The notes: a model not told the origin generated them from the letters alone. 64,000 bases of DNA from Muribaculum sp. An289 (GCF_002159555.1 NZ_NFIV01000003.1:124001-188000); one strand, 5' to 3'; shown: positions 17,284 to 25,382, counted from the first letter of the stretch. Program-made: numbers and translations.

Positions 17284-18888
17284 ATGAGACATAGATTATT
17301 TATCCCCGCAGCCACCGCGCTGCTGCTCGGCCTTGCTGCCTGCACACAGGACGAACTGGCTGACGGTAACCGTCTGCCCGAAGGTGAATATCCCGTAGTC
17401 ATCCGTGCCACCGGACTGTCCGTAGAGGCAACGCCGCTGGCAGCCCCATCCACCCGTGCCACCGTGGACGGCGACTGGCAGGGCGTACAGACCGTAGCAC
17501 TCAAGATAGGCGACGCAGTAAAGGAATACACCGTAACGGCTACGGATGCCGACGGATACAAGAGCGCCACGCTCTCATGCGAGAACGACCCGCACTACTG
17601 GACCAGCCGCGACCCGATTACCGTATCGGCATGGTGGCCCCTCGATGATACAGACATCACACGGATGCCTGCCGTGAAGGTGGCCGAAGACCAGAGCAAA
17701 TTGGCAGACTTCCAGAGCAGCGACTTCATCTCCGCCATCGACCAAACGGTGGAATTTGACGACCCGACACTTGAATTTACCCACCGCACGGCACGCGTGG
17801 CCATCGAACTGAAGCCCGGTACGGGATTCACGAGCGTCGCCGGTGCCACGGTGAGCCTCATGAGCCTGTCCGCCGATAACGGCAACCCGACCGCCATCCA
17901 GACCTACCACGCAAGCGGCAACAGCTACGAGGCACTGACCGCCCCGCAGACCGTTGCGAAAGGCGAGCCGTTCATCCGCGTGGAACTTGGCGGCGGCAAC
18001 TTCTACTTCCGCCCGCAGAACGACGTCGTGCTGGAGGCGGGCAACCGCTATACCTACACCGTCAGGGTGAACGCCACCGGCCTGACGCTGGAGGGCTGCA
18101 CCATCGGCGGCTGGGAACCCGGCCAAGGCGAGAGCGGCGCAGCCGAGGATTTGGGCTACATCTACGACAACACCACCAAGACCTACACGGTCTATAACGC
18201 AGACGGCCTGCTGGCATGGAACGAAGCCGCGCAGAGCGACCTCAGCATCAACTGCACCCTCACAGCCGACATCGACCTGACTGACGAGACATGGACACCG
18301 ATAGGCAGTGGGTTCGGTCCTGATAACGGTTATCAAGGCACCTTCGACGGGCAGGGACACAGCATCACAGGACTGACCATCACCACAAACACAACAGACG
18401 GCGAGAATGCCGCATTGTTTGACGGTATCGGGAGTGACGGAACGGTGAAGAACCTGCAAGTAGAGGTGAACTACACTGTGCAGCAAAACGGTGCGGCCGG
18501 CGGCATAGCATATGCCAACTACGGTACCATTACCGCCTGCTCCGTAAAGGGAGATATTACTGCAAATAGCGGTGCTGTCGGTGGCATTGCTGTTAGTAAC
18601 CTCGACACCGGCATCATCACTGCCTGTTGGTATAACGGACAGTTGAAGGAGCGCAATATAGGAGGCATAGTCAGTAACAATAATAACACCGTCACCGCTT
18701 GCTACTGGGGCGGCAATGCCGGACAAGGAGTAAATAATAATATGGGAGGAACGGTAGATGCCACGAAGGTGGAGGGTGCGACCACTTGGCAGGACGCTGT
18801 CGAGGGCATGAACGCCGCCCTCACCGGCAACGACTACCAGTGGGTACTCGGCCCCGACGACCTGCCCGTACTGCAAAAGAAACAATAA
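17284..18888 (+). CDS. Fimbrillin-family lipoprotein with GLUG-type C-terminal repeats
   Basis: 534 residues. Lipobox GLAAC (Cys at about 20). Residues about 35-280 are fimbrillin-like (STRATVDGDWQGVQT, VSAWWP, FTHRTARVAIEL, AGNRYTYTVRV). From about 285 the protein changes to a beta-helix-like GLUG region: a VYNADGLLAWNEAA-like entry, DIDLTDETWTPIG, GTFDGQGHSITGLTI, then repeats of the G-G-I-x-x-x-N type. It ends with a W-Q-D-A-V-E-x-M-N-A-A-L cap. Fimbrillin base plus GLUG tail suggests a tip adhesin. It is a paralogue of the next gene, with a nearly identical signal peptide, mature N-terminal order and cap. Confidence 0.85.
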   Translation: MRHRLFIPAATALLLGLAACTQDELADGNRLPEGEYPVVIRATGLSVEATPLAAPSTRATVDGDWQGVQTVALKIGDAVKEYTVTATDADGYKSATLSCENDPHYWTSRDPITVSAWWPLDDTDITRMPAVKVAEDQSKLADFQSSDFISAIDQTVEFDDPTLEFTHRTARVAIELKPGTGFTSVAGATVSLMSLSADNGNPTAIQTYHASGNSYEALTAPQTVAKGEPFIRVELGGGNFYFRPQNDVVLEAGNRYTYTVRVNATGLTLEGCTIGGWEPGQGESGAAEDLGYIYDNTTKTYTVYNADGLLAWNEAAQSDLSINCTLTADIDLTDETWTPIGSGFGPDNGYQGTFDGQGHSITGLTITTNTTDGENAALFDGIGSDGTVKNLQVEVNYTVQQNGAAGGIAYANYGTITACSVKGDITANSGAVGGIAVSNLDTGIITACWYNGQLKERNIGGIVSNNNNTVTACYWGGNAGQGVNNNMGGTVDATKVEGATTWQDAVEGMNAALTGNDYQWVLGPDDLPVLQKKQ

Positions 18889-18910
18889 CAACCCCTAAAC
18901 AACACACATC

Positions 18911-20563
18911 ATGAAACGAACAACCATCCATATATCCGCAGCCCTCGCCCTGCTGCTCGGCCTAGCCGCCTGCACGCAGGACGAAGCGGGCTTCCTGTCG
19001 GAAGGCACACCCATCGTCTTCACCGCCACGGGGCTGAACCCCGACGCGACCGCCACCGCCGGCACCCGTGCCCCCGTGGACGGGAACTGGGAGGGCGTGC
19101 AGAGCGTGGCAGTCCTGATGGACGGCACGGTGAAGGCATACAATGTGACGCCCTCCACCTCCGACCACACCGGCGCCACGCTGACCTCCACCGACCCGCA
19201 CTACTGGACCAACCACGATAACATCACCGTCACGGCGTGGTGGCCCTACACCGCTGGCGAGACAACCCCGCCTGCCGTGAAGGTAGCTGCCGACCAAAGT
19301 GCCCGGAAGGACTTCGAGGGCAGCGACCTCATCGTAGCCAAGGAACAGACGGTGAGCTACGGCAACCCCACACTCCGCTTCACCCACCGCACGGCGCGGG
19401 TCACCGTCATCCTGACGGACTACACCGAGGGGATGGCGTCCGTCAAGTTGACCGGCCTCTCCACCGAGAACGGCAACCCCGCCCAAATCATCCCGTATGA
19501 CAAGGGTAACGACACCTACACCGCCCTCGTAGCCCCGCAAAGTGTGGCAACGGGCACGGCCTTCATCACCTGCGCCTTCACCAACGGCAAGGTCTTCGTC
19601 TATAAGATGCAGAGCGATACCCACTGGCAGGCGGGCGAGGAATATACCTACACTGTCTCCCTCGCTGCGGCAAAAGACCCGGGATACACCGTATCTGAGG
19701 ACGGCAAGACCTACGAGGTCTACAACGCCGAGGGCCTGAAGAACATCGCCGAACTGGTGAACGAAGAATGGAAGTTAGACATCAATATCACCCTGACCAA
19801 CAACATCGACCTGACAGGCATCGACTGGACACCGATAGGCAAAGATGATAACAAAGCATACACCGGCACCTTCGACGGCAATGGCAAGACCATCACGGGG
19901 CTGACCGTTACGAGAAGTAACCGATATACGGGTCTGTTCGGCTTCATCAAAGGCACGGTGAAGAACGTAGTGCTGACAGAAGTAAACATAACAAGTGGCA
20001 CGTTCGTCGGCGGCGTGGCGGGATGGAGCTTTGGCGGCAACATTGAAAACTGCTCGGTGTCGGGCAGCGTCAGCGGTAGTAGCGGTAGCGACGTAGGTGG
20101 TGTGGTGGGCTATCAACAGGTCGGTTCCATCACCGGATGCAGTTCCTCGGCCACAGTGAAAGGAACGGAGCGTGCCGGCGGCGTGGTAGGTGTAACGAAT
20201 GGTGGTACTACTCCCCTGACCGCCTGCTATGCCACAGGCAACGTGACCGTTGAAAATGACGGTACAAGCAACGCCTGGGCCGGCGGTATAGTGGGAATGA
20301 ACGGAACTGGCACTCTCATTGCCTGTTATGCCGCGGGCAACGTCAGCGGTAACATTGTAGGCGGCGCAGTGGGAGTAAACTATGCCACCGTGACCGCCTG
20401 CTACTGGAGCGGCCTCCCCGACAATGACAACGGCGGAGCCACGAAGGTAGACGGCACAACCGTTACCTGGCAGAACGCCGTTGATGCCATGAACAATGCC
20501 TTGAACGGCTCAGGCTGGCAGTACGAACTTACCGGAGCATTGCCTACATTGAAGAAACAGTGA
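18911..20563 (+). CDS. Fimbrillin-family lipoprotein with GLUG repeats (paralogue)
   Basis: 550 residues. Lipobox GLAAC (Cys at about 21). The fimbrillin-like part (about 35-260) matches the preceding protein stretch by stretch (GTRAPVDGNWEGVQ, DPHYWTNHDNITVTAWWPY, LRFTHRTARVTVIL, AGEEYTYTVSL). Residues about 265-520 are GLUG-type repeats (GTFDGNGKTITGLTV, GLFGFIKGTVKNV, then repeated VGGV.GY / AGGIVGM loops), with a TWQNAVDAMNNAL cap. Its third codon positions are extremely GC-rich in the first half. It starts 22 bases after its paralogue and closes the fimbrial operon. Tandem duplication is inferred. Confidence 0.85.
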   Translation: MKRTTIHISAALALLLGLAACTQDEAGFLSEGTPIVFTATGLNPDATATAGTRAPVDGNWEGVQSVAVLMDGTVKAYNVTPSTSDHTGATLTSTDPHYWTNHDNITVTAWWPYTAGETTPPAVKVAADQSARKDFEGSDLIVAKEQTVSYGNPTLRFTHRTARVTVILTDYTEGMASVKLTGLSTENGNPAQIIPYDKGNDTYTALVAPQSVATGTAFITCAFTNGKVFVYKMQSDTHWQAGEEYTYTVSLAAAKDPGYTVSEDGKTYEVYNAEGLKNIAELVNEEWKLDINITLTNNIDLTGIDWTPIGKDDNKAYTGTFDGNGKTITGLTVTRSNRYTGLFGFIKGTVKNVVLTEVNITSGTFVGGVAGWSFGGNIENCSVSGSVSGSSGSDVGGVVGYQQVGSITGCSSSATVKGTERAGGVVGVTNGGTTPLTACYATGNVTVENDGTSNAWAGGIVGMNGTGTLIACYAAGNVSGNIVGGAVGVNYATVTACYWSGLPDNDNGGATKVDGTTVTWQNAVDAMNNALNGSGWQYELTGALPTLKKQ

Positions 20564-20571
20564 ACCGTTAG

Positions 20572-20588
20572 GCGGGAAAAAGTCCCGC
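20572..20588 (+). terminator. Possible terminator after the fimbrial operon
   Basis: A perfect 6-bp hairpin, GCGGGA-AAAAG-TCCCGC, starts 9 bases after the last fimbrial stop. It lacks a good U-tract, so termination is uncertain. Confidence 0.4.
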
Positions 20589-20656
20589 TTGAAACGGAAT
20601 ATAACCGAAGTATAACCCCAATAAAGAAAGGAACTCCCATTCCGGGCGGGAGTATT

Positions 20657-21168
20657 GTGCCCGGTAACATCATACAGACACCGCAGCCCGCTACCGTAAG
20701 GTCAGTGGGCTGCATTTTCTTACACCTGCGCACCAAGATAGCGGCAGGATATGTGCTGATACTATTCGTCATTTTCGGCATCGTCTATATTTGGCTCAAT
20801 GAACAGAACAGACAACAGGAATTGGAAGCTACTACCTACAAAATAAGAAGTCTCCGCAAGGATGTACACGAGGTATATATAAGTCCAGAACCTGCCGCAG
20901 CGAGCGTATAGACAGCATATGCCAGCTGCTGGCTGAAAAGGAAAAATTGCTGAATAGAATCATGCTGGTACTCTACGAACAAGAAGAGATAAAGGAAAAG
21001 ATAGCAAAGCAAGTGCCGGTCATAGCTCGGAAAAGTACGCGCGAAAAACCGCAGAAAAGGAAACGTACCGGTTTTCTGGGACTTTTCGGAAAGAAAGAAG
21101 AAGCCAAACCGACCGCAACGACCCCATTTGGGTGCAAGGATAGATGCAAGTTTTACAAAAAGCTATGA
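20657..21168 (+). pseudogene. Fragment of RteA-like sensor histidine kinase
   Basis: Two reading frames together resemble the N-terminal sensor part of RteA-type kinases of CTnDOT-like Bacteroides conjugative transposons. The first (20657-20911) has LRTKIAAGYVLI with a membrane segment and then YIWLNEQNRQ. The second (open around 20881-21168) has SERIDSICQLLAEKEK, a helical stretch, and KRTGFLGLFGKKEEAKPT. Between them about 30 residues are missing and the frame shifts. The kinase core and receiver are absent because the frame ends soon after. It marks the island as derived in part from a conjugative element. The identification is from remembered family sequence. Confidence 0.65.
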
Positions 21169-21202
21169 ATAAAGGAAATGCCTGTATATAAAAGAATGCA
21201 TA

Positions 21203-21657
21203 CTATTCCTGCCAGTTGGCAAGTTCTTGATAATCGAACTCGTTGTTGAAGAAGCCGAGCACCTTGTCGGGCAGAAATCCAGACGGTTGCTCTTTGCCGA
21301 ATAGTCGCGCCAGAGTCGGGTGGCTGCACTTTTAGCTTCCTTGTGCCTCAGTTCAAAAGGTTTGATGTGCTCCTCGAAAATGCGTTCGAAGTCTGCTGCA
21401 TAGAGTCCTTACCTGTCCGACGACAGGTATCCGTCCGTTTCCGAAAGCAGGGAAATGGAACATTCCAATAACCGGGCGGGATTATCCCGTGCGAGATTTT
21501 CCGTCTCCTTGACAAGGCTGTTCGTGTCGTTGAAGTCCCGGTAAAACAGGGATAATGACAGGGCCCGGCCAAAAGAGAAACCATCCTGGTTGCAGGTGGC
21601 GACAAGCGTGTTTACCTCGCGCACCCTCTGCGGGCTATTCGATAGCATATCTTTCAT
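21203..21657 (-). pseudogene. Decayed gene of unknown function downstream of the AAA/DUF4143 pseudogene
   Basis: On the minus strand a protein-like frame begins MKDMLSNSPQRVREVN at 21657 and runs to an in-frame TAA near 21409. It continues in the same frame (YAADFERIFEEHIKPFELRHKEAKS) and then needs a frameshift near 21315 to reach LFGKEQPSGFLPDKVLGFF and a C-terminal ...YQELANWQE with a stop at 21203. So there is one premature stop and one frameshift. The family is not recognised. It starts 2 bases after the ATPase stop, so the two were probably an operon. Confidence 0.55.
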
Positions 21658-21659
21658 AA

Positions 21660-22857
21660 TCAAAGGAACATTGTCATATATGCCGGAAGGTACAGGATAT
21701 CCTCCTCTTTGCGCATGTCTTTCGTGTAAATCAGATACTTGTTTCTTATCCTTGCTGAAAACTTATTGCAAAAGGCATCAAGCGAAGCATGTGTCTTGTA
21801 CCCGGAAGATTTTACCTCAATGGGACTTACCTTGTCCCCGTCCGCAATCAGGAAATCCACTTCATAGTTGTGTTTCCCGCTCTCTGTAGGGAAAGTATAA
21901 TAGTACAGTTCATGCCCGGCTGCTTTCAGCATCTGTGAGATGACGTTTTCATAAACATAGCCGAGATCCGCGCTTAACTTGTCACTGAGAAGTTTGTGGT
22001 AAATCGTATTGTCGGTAAACTTCTTGTCCCAAAACGCGAGTGTAACGAACAGACCCGTGTCTGCTGCAAACATCTTGTACTTGTCGGGATTCTGATGCAA
22101 TGCCATCCCTGTACCCGGATCATTGGCATGGTAGGCCATGTTGACCACCATCGACTCTCTGATTTCAGATATGATTTCAGCCAGGCTTGAATTACGTGTG
22201 CCGTCAGTCGCGCTCCATGCCAGGTATCTGTTGGCGTTTCCCGTCAGCTGAGCCGGAATCTGACGGAATATCTTTGAGGCGTTTCCTGTCGGGTCTATCT
22301 TGTTGAAATCGTCTTCATACAAGGTTATGACAGACCGTTTCACGCTGTCAACCTTTTCAAGATTGTTGGTATCCAGATAGGCAGCTACGGCCTGCGGCAT
22401 TCCTCCGACAAGCATGTACAGACGGAAATCGCGCATCAGCTTGCGGTTTGTCGCGTCCCCCAGGGATGTCCTGTTCAAAAAGCATCCCTGAAGCAGTTTT
22501 ACTGTGGCCGTATCTCCCAGGGCCCATTTGAACTCCTCGTAGTCCATCGGGTACATGTAGAGCTTGGTTTCTTCACTCGGTATCAGGATATCCCTGACGT
22601 TCTTGCGTATGGATATGAGCGAACCGGTTTCTATATAATCATATCTGCCGTCTTTTACAAGATACTTGATGGCTTGTCTTGCCTTAGGGGCAAGCTGGAC
22701 TTCGTCGAAAATGATGACTGATTTCCGCTCTTTCAGCTCGACACCGTATTCAAATTGCAGCCGCCTTATCAGCGCCTTGTATCAGTACGGCCGTTCTGCC
22801 TTCATCCGTCCGCTTCCAATGCAGCAGCTCTTCGTATATTTTTCTTTTGAATACCAT
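21660..22857 (-). pseudogene. AAA-family ATPase with DUF4143 domain, disrupted
   Basis: The ATG at 22857 begins MVFKRKIYEELLHWKR, the usual start of AAA_14/DUF4143 ATPases. After about 29 residues (VLIQGA) the frame breaks, and about 50-60 residues including the Walker A loop are missing. The reading resumes as SVIIFDEVQLAPKARQAIKYL (Walker B, IIFDE) and runs through ETGSLISIRKNV, MYPMDYEEF and an intact DUF4143 half with a C-terminal VDFLIADG...PIEVKSS nuclease-like motif. Without Walker A it cannot bind ATP normally. The intact 298-residue C-terminal frame (21660-22556) might still be translated. It has its own promoter with a doubled repeat. Confidence 0.8.
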
Positions 22858-22878
22858 ATATGATGTTGTTAGCAAGTA

Positions 22879-22945
22879 CAAAGATAACACATAATTACAC
22901 GAATCTCAAAATCTATATAGGCAAAAATTACACTAATCTCAAAAT
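22879..22945 (-). promoter_or_regulatory. Promoter and doubled 19-bp repeat of the AAA/DUF4143 gene
   Basis: On the minus strand TTTG (22910-22907), 20 bp, then TATCTTTG (22886-22879) form an exact promoter 22 bases before the ATPase start. Two copies of ATTACACnAATCTCAAAAT (plus-strand reading), at 22894-22912 and 22927-22945, are 33 bases apart. The first covers the -33 element, so it could be an operator. Confidence 0.7.
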
Positions 22946-22981
22946 TACAATAGTGCGGCAATGTCAAAGTAGGGAGAATAC

Positions 22982-23275
22982 CTATGACTCCGGTTCTCCA
23001 CGTTCCGGAAGCCATGACAATGCCTTGACAGGAAGCGGGAGTGATATGGGTTTGGAGTTTTTCTGCATCACCACCGACACGAAATGTCGCCCGCCATTGA
23101 CGGATATGTCCCTCCAACGCAAATCCGTAACATCACCCACGCGTAGCCCGCAATAGCAGGCAAACAGGAATCCTTGCGTATATTCTCCTTTACATAAGGG
23201 GTATTCTCCGGCTTGCGGAGTGAGAGGCTCGGATTGTAGCCACCCGGCATAATCGACACAGAATTTTTTGCCCAT
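22982..23275 (-). pseudogene. Tyrosine recombinase (integrase) fragment
   Basis: A recognisable piece of the catalytic domain reads GEYTQGFLFACYCGLRVGDV (containing the first active-site Arg), LRWRDI, and a VVMQKNSKPISLPL strand with the hairpin lysine. The residues just before it fit better in another frame (LRKPENTPYVK), so a frameshift lies near 23210. The frame ends before the H-x-x-R, H/W and Tyr residues, so the protein is inactive. It is the outermost piece of the island, next to rpsU, as expected for an integrase at an element end. Confidence 0.75.
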
Positions 23276-23302
23276 GTCACATGTGATAAATGAAAGAAAA
23301 AT

Positions 23303-23332
23303 TTTGTAATTGCTGAAATATCGCTAACTTTG
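23303..23332 (+). promoter_or_regulatory. rpsU: rpsU promoter
   Basis: TTTG at 23303-23306, an 18-bp spacer, and TAACTTTG at 23325-23332 match the Bacteroidota consensus. The mRNA would begin about 20 bases before the ribosome binding site. Confidence 0.7.
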
Positions 23333-23344
23333 CGCCCCAGAATA

Positions 23345-23353
23345 AAGGAGGTG
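23345..23353 (+). promoter_or_regulatory. rpsU: Full-strength Shine-Dalgarno of rpsU
   Basis: AAGGAGGTG, a complete match to the 16S anti-Shine-Dalgarno, sits 8 bases before the GTG start. Most genes in this window have no such site. In Bacteroidota, bS21 helps hide the anti-SD, so this site fits autogenous control of bS21 synthesis. Confidence 0.85.
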
Positions 23354-23361
23354 TAAGTTAA

Positions 23362-23553
23362 GTGATTATTGTACCGATAAAAGAAGGCGAAAACATAGAG
23401 AAGGCTTTGAAGAAATTCAAAAGAAAATTTGAGAAAACGGGTGCTCTCCGCGAGCTTCGCGCAAGGAAGACTTTCGTAAAACCGTCAGTGAAGAGGAGGG
23501 AGGAAATAAAGAAAGCCATCTATGTTCAGAAAATGCAGCTCCGTGACGAATAA
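23362..23553 (+). CDS. rpsU: 30S ribosomal protein bS21
   Basis: 63 residues. Typical bS21: MIIVPIKEGENIEKALKKFK, then a basic KRKFEKTG...RELRARKTF helix pair and a charged C-terminus. It starts with GTG at 23362 behind a perfect Shine-Dalgarno. It is part of the small-subunit platform near the 3' end of 16S rRNA and in this phylum contributes to sequestering the anti-SD. A hairpin terminator follows, so it may be transcribed alone. The order rpsU-xerC-hpf is common in Bacteroidales. Confidence 0.97.
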   Translation: MIIVPIKEGENIEKALKKFKRKFEKTGALRELRARKTFVKPSVKRREEIKKAIYVQKMQLRDE

Positions 23554-23579
23554 TGCTCATTCTGAAGAAAAACGATAGT

Positions 23580-23607
23580 GCCGTGCCTTTCAGGGTGCGG
23601 CTTTTTT
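23580..23607 (+). terminator. Rho-independent terminator of rpsU
   Basis: GCCGTGCC-TTTCA-GGGTGCGGC forms a short stem (outer GCCG/CGGC plus inner CC/GG), followed by TTTTTT at 23602-23607, 27 bases after the rpsU stop. Confidence 0.75.
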
Positions 23608-23621
23608 GTTGCCGTCGGCCG

Positions 23622-23653
23622 GGCCTTTGGACGGACTGGCCTTTGGATGGACA
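23622..23653 (+). repeat. 16-bp tandem duplication after rpsU
   Basis: GGCCTTTGGA appears at 23622-23631 and 23638-23647, each followed by a GGA(C) string, giving a 16-base period. It is one of several unrelated short tandem duplications found right after core genes. Confidence 0.7.
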
Positions 23654-23666
23654 GGCGAGACTTTCG

Positions 23667-23836
23667 TTTTCCACCTCACGTCCATCCGTGGTTTTTGTAA
23701 GTGTGTAATAATCAGTATTTTATCAAAATTGCTCCTGCTTTTGGGTACCTCAGAAAGTACCCAAATCCAGCCCTGTTTTTGTAAGTTGTTGATTATCAGT
23801 CGCTCCAAAATAAGACGATGGACGTGGGGTGGAAAA
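23667..23836. repeat. MITE-like inverted-repeat element A (about 170 bp)
   Basis: The outer ends TTTTCCACCTCACGTCCATC (23667-23686) and GATGGACGTGGGGTGGAAAA (23817-23836) are inverted repeats matching at 19 of 20 positions. Inside are two direct copies of a roughly 30-bp motif, (G)TGTTTTnnTAAGTTnTTGATTATCAG-like, at 23688-23715 and 23770-23799. Between these copies is a hairpin, TTTGGGTAC...GTACCCAAA (23740-23765). No coding frame was found. A related copy lies after xerD. The remaining bases to 23974 are AT-rich with no gene seen. Confidence 0.8.
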
Positions 23837-23974
23837 ATATGCAGGCAAAATCGGATTTTCCCTCCTCATTCCTCTCCCTTAGGACATAAGCACACACACA
23901 TTTTCATGACCTTCATGCTGCATTTTACTGTATTTTTTATAACTTGCATTGTTTAAGGGAAGTAATGGATATCT

Positions 23975-25066
23975 ATGGGGAAAGGCAATGTCACAAGCGG
24001 CGGCGGTTTTACAAGCGACAATAACAGTCTCATAAGCAGTTATATAGATTATCTGGCTTTTGAGAAACGTTATTCCGTGAATACGCTGGAAAACTATCTC
24101 AGGGACGTGGAGGACTTTCTGTCGAAATGCGGTCTTGTGCCGGCTGTTGCGGGGGATAAGGTGGAGAAGGCGGAGAGGGTTTCGCCCGATACGCAGCCCG
24201 AGGCCTTGCCCCGTACCCTGTATTCCATTCTGTCTCCCGGCGATGTGGCCATTTGCGCCCGCCTGCTCTCATACAGTACGGCGGATGTCGTTTCCTGCCT
24301 TAACAAGGACATGCTGCGTTCCTATATGGCGGCCAGTGTAAAGGCCGGGATGTCAGCAGCCACTGTGAACAGGCGCCTGTCTTCAGTCAGCGGATTATGC
24401 CGGATGGCTGTGAAATTCGGCCTGATAAAGTCCAATCCCGTGCTTGCGGTCAAGCATCTGAAACAGCCGGTGCGCCTGCCGTCGTTCTACACGGAAGAAT
24501 CGGTTTCGGGCTATATCGACAATAATCAGATAGGAGAGGGTGCGACCGTTTCGGAGTCGAGGGACAGGCTCATAGTCGTTCTTCTGTATTCGACCGGAAT
24601 ACGCCGTGCGGAACTGATTTCCTTGAAAGTCGAAGATGCGGATTTGTCGAGGAAAATACTTCGCGTGATGGGAAAGGGAGGAAAAATGCGAGAAATTCCG
24701 TTGACGGATGAAGTATGTGAAAAAATTTTATTATATTTACGCAAAGTTGGTGCGAAACCTGGGATGCCGTTGTTTGCGACGGATTCGGGAAAGCCTCTGT
24801 ATCCGGCCTTTGTCAACAGGGTAATCAAACGCCAGCTGACGGATTTCGGAGGTTTCACAGGCAAGAGGAGCCCGCATGTACTGAGGCATACGATAGCGAC
24901 CCACCTGCTCAACAGGGGCGCGGACATAAATGCGATAAAGGAGATGCTCGGACACGCCTCGCTGTCGACGACACAGATTTATACCCACAACAGTTTCGAC
25001 CAGCTGAAAAAAACTTATTTAACCGCTCACCCAAGAGCTAAAAAAGGAGGGAAACATGGAGATTAG
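23975..25066 (+). CDS. xerC: Tyrosine recombinase, XerC-type
   Basis: 363 residues; the usual Xer length is about 300. N-terminal SAM-like domain about 18-155, catalytic domain about 165-355 with Arg210 (STGIRRAEL), Lys234 (MGKGGK), His301 and Arg304 (HVLRH), His327 (LGHASL) and nucleophile Tyr336 (IYTH). All catalytic residues are present. The extra length comes from about 17 residues at the start and an insert of some 45 residues (about 53-100) in the core-binding domain. It overlaps hpf by 11 bases. Role: with XerD it resolves chromosome dimers at dif. The C versus D label follows gene order (rpsU-xerC-hpf) and is tentative. Confidence 0.9.
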   Translation: MGKGNVTSGGGFTSDNNSLISSYIDYLAFEKRYSVNTLENYLRDVEDFLSKCGLVPAVAGDKVEKAERVSPDTQPEALPRTLYSILSPGDVAICARLLSYSTADVVSCLNKDMLRSYMAASVKAGMSAATVNRRLSSVSGLCRMAVKFGLIKSNPVLAVKHLKQPVRLPSFYTEESVSGYIDNNQIGEGATVSESRDRLIVVLLYSTGIRRAELISLKVEDADLSRKILRVMGKGGKMREIPLTDEVCEKILLYLRKVGAKPGMPLFATDSGKPLYPAFVNRVIKRQLTDFGGFTGKRSPHVLRHTIATHLLNRGADINAIKEMLGHASLSTTQIYTHNSFDQLKKTYLTAHPRAKKGGKHGD

Positions 25067-25382
25067 AGTTCAATCTGTCAAATTCAACGCTGATCAGAAG
25101 CTGTTGGATTTCATTGACAAGAAAGTTAACAAACTTTCCAGATTCTTCGATGATGTAATCAGGACTGAGGTCATCCTCTCGCTGCTTCCTGATGTGGACA
25201 ACAAAAATGTCAAGATTAAGGTGATGATACCGGGCAATGACCTGGTTGTCGAGAAAAATGCATCCACATTCGAGGATGCCGTCGTAGACTGCGTGGCAGT
25301 GCTGAAAGACCAGCTGGTGCGCACTAAGGAGAAGAGAGGCGATGTGCGGAAGAAGATGCCCGTGGATGAATTGATTGGATGA
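25056..25382 (+). CDS. hpf: Ribosome hibernation-promoting factor / RaiA family, short form
   Basis: 108 residues. A single HPF/RaiA domain: MEIRVQSVKFNADQKLLDFI, KVNKLSRFFDD, a VKIKVMIPGNDLVVEK-type central strand pair, and FEDAVVDCVAVLKDQL. It binds the 30S decoding region in slow growth. It lacks the C-terminal dimerisation domain of long HPF. Its start lies inside the end of xerC (11-base overlap), so translation is coupled. A strong terminator closes the unit at 25441-25472. Confidence 0.93.
   Translation: MEIRVQSVKFNADQKLLDFIDKKVNKLSRFFDDVIRTEVILSLLPDVDNKNVKIKVMIPGNDLVVEKNASTFEDAVVDCVAVLKDQLVRTKEKRGDVRKKMPVDELIG

Larger units (their letters stand above)
11300..23280. mobile_element. 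Degenerate accessory island (fimbrial locus plus broken integrative-element genes)
   Basis: The block lies between the core genes mutA and rpsU. It contains transcription regulators, a complete fimbrial operon of markedly higher GC than the flanks, and four broken genes typical of Bacteroidales mobile elements, ending with a tyrosine-integrase stub next to rpsU. Limits are approximate: no direct repeats or att sites could be fixed by eye. I infer an old integrative element, or two nested insertions, that lost its transfer genes while keeping the fimbrial cargo. Confidence 0.6.

Noticed and set aside
17575-18891. 438-codon antisense frame across a fimbrillin-like gene
   Set aside because: High GC at third positions removes stop codons on the opposite strand. 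The sense protein is clearly fimbrillin plus GLUG.
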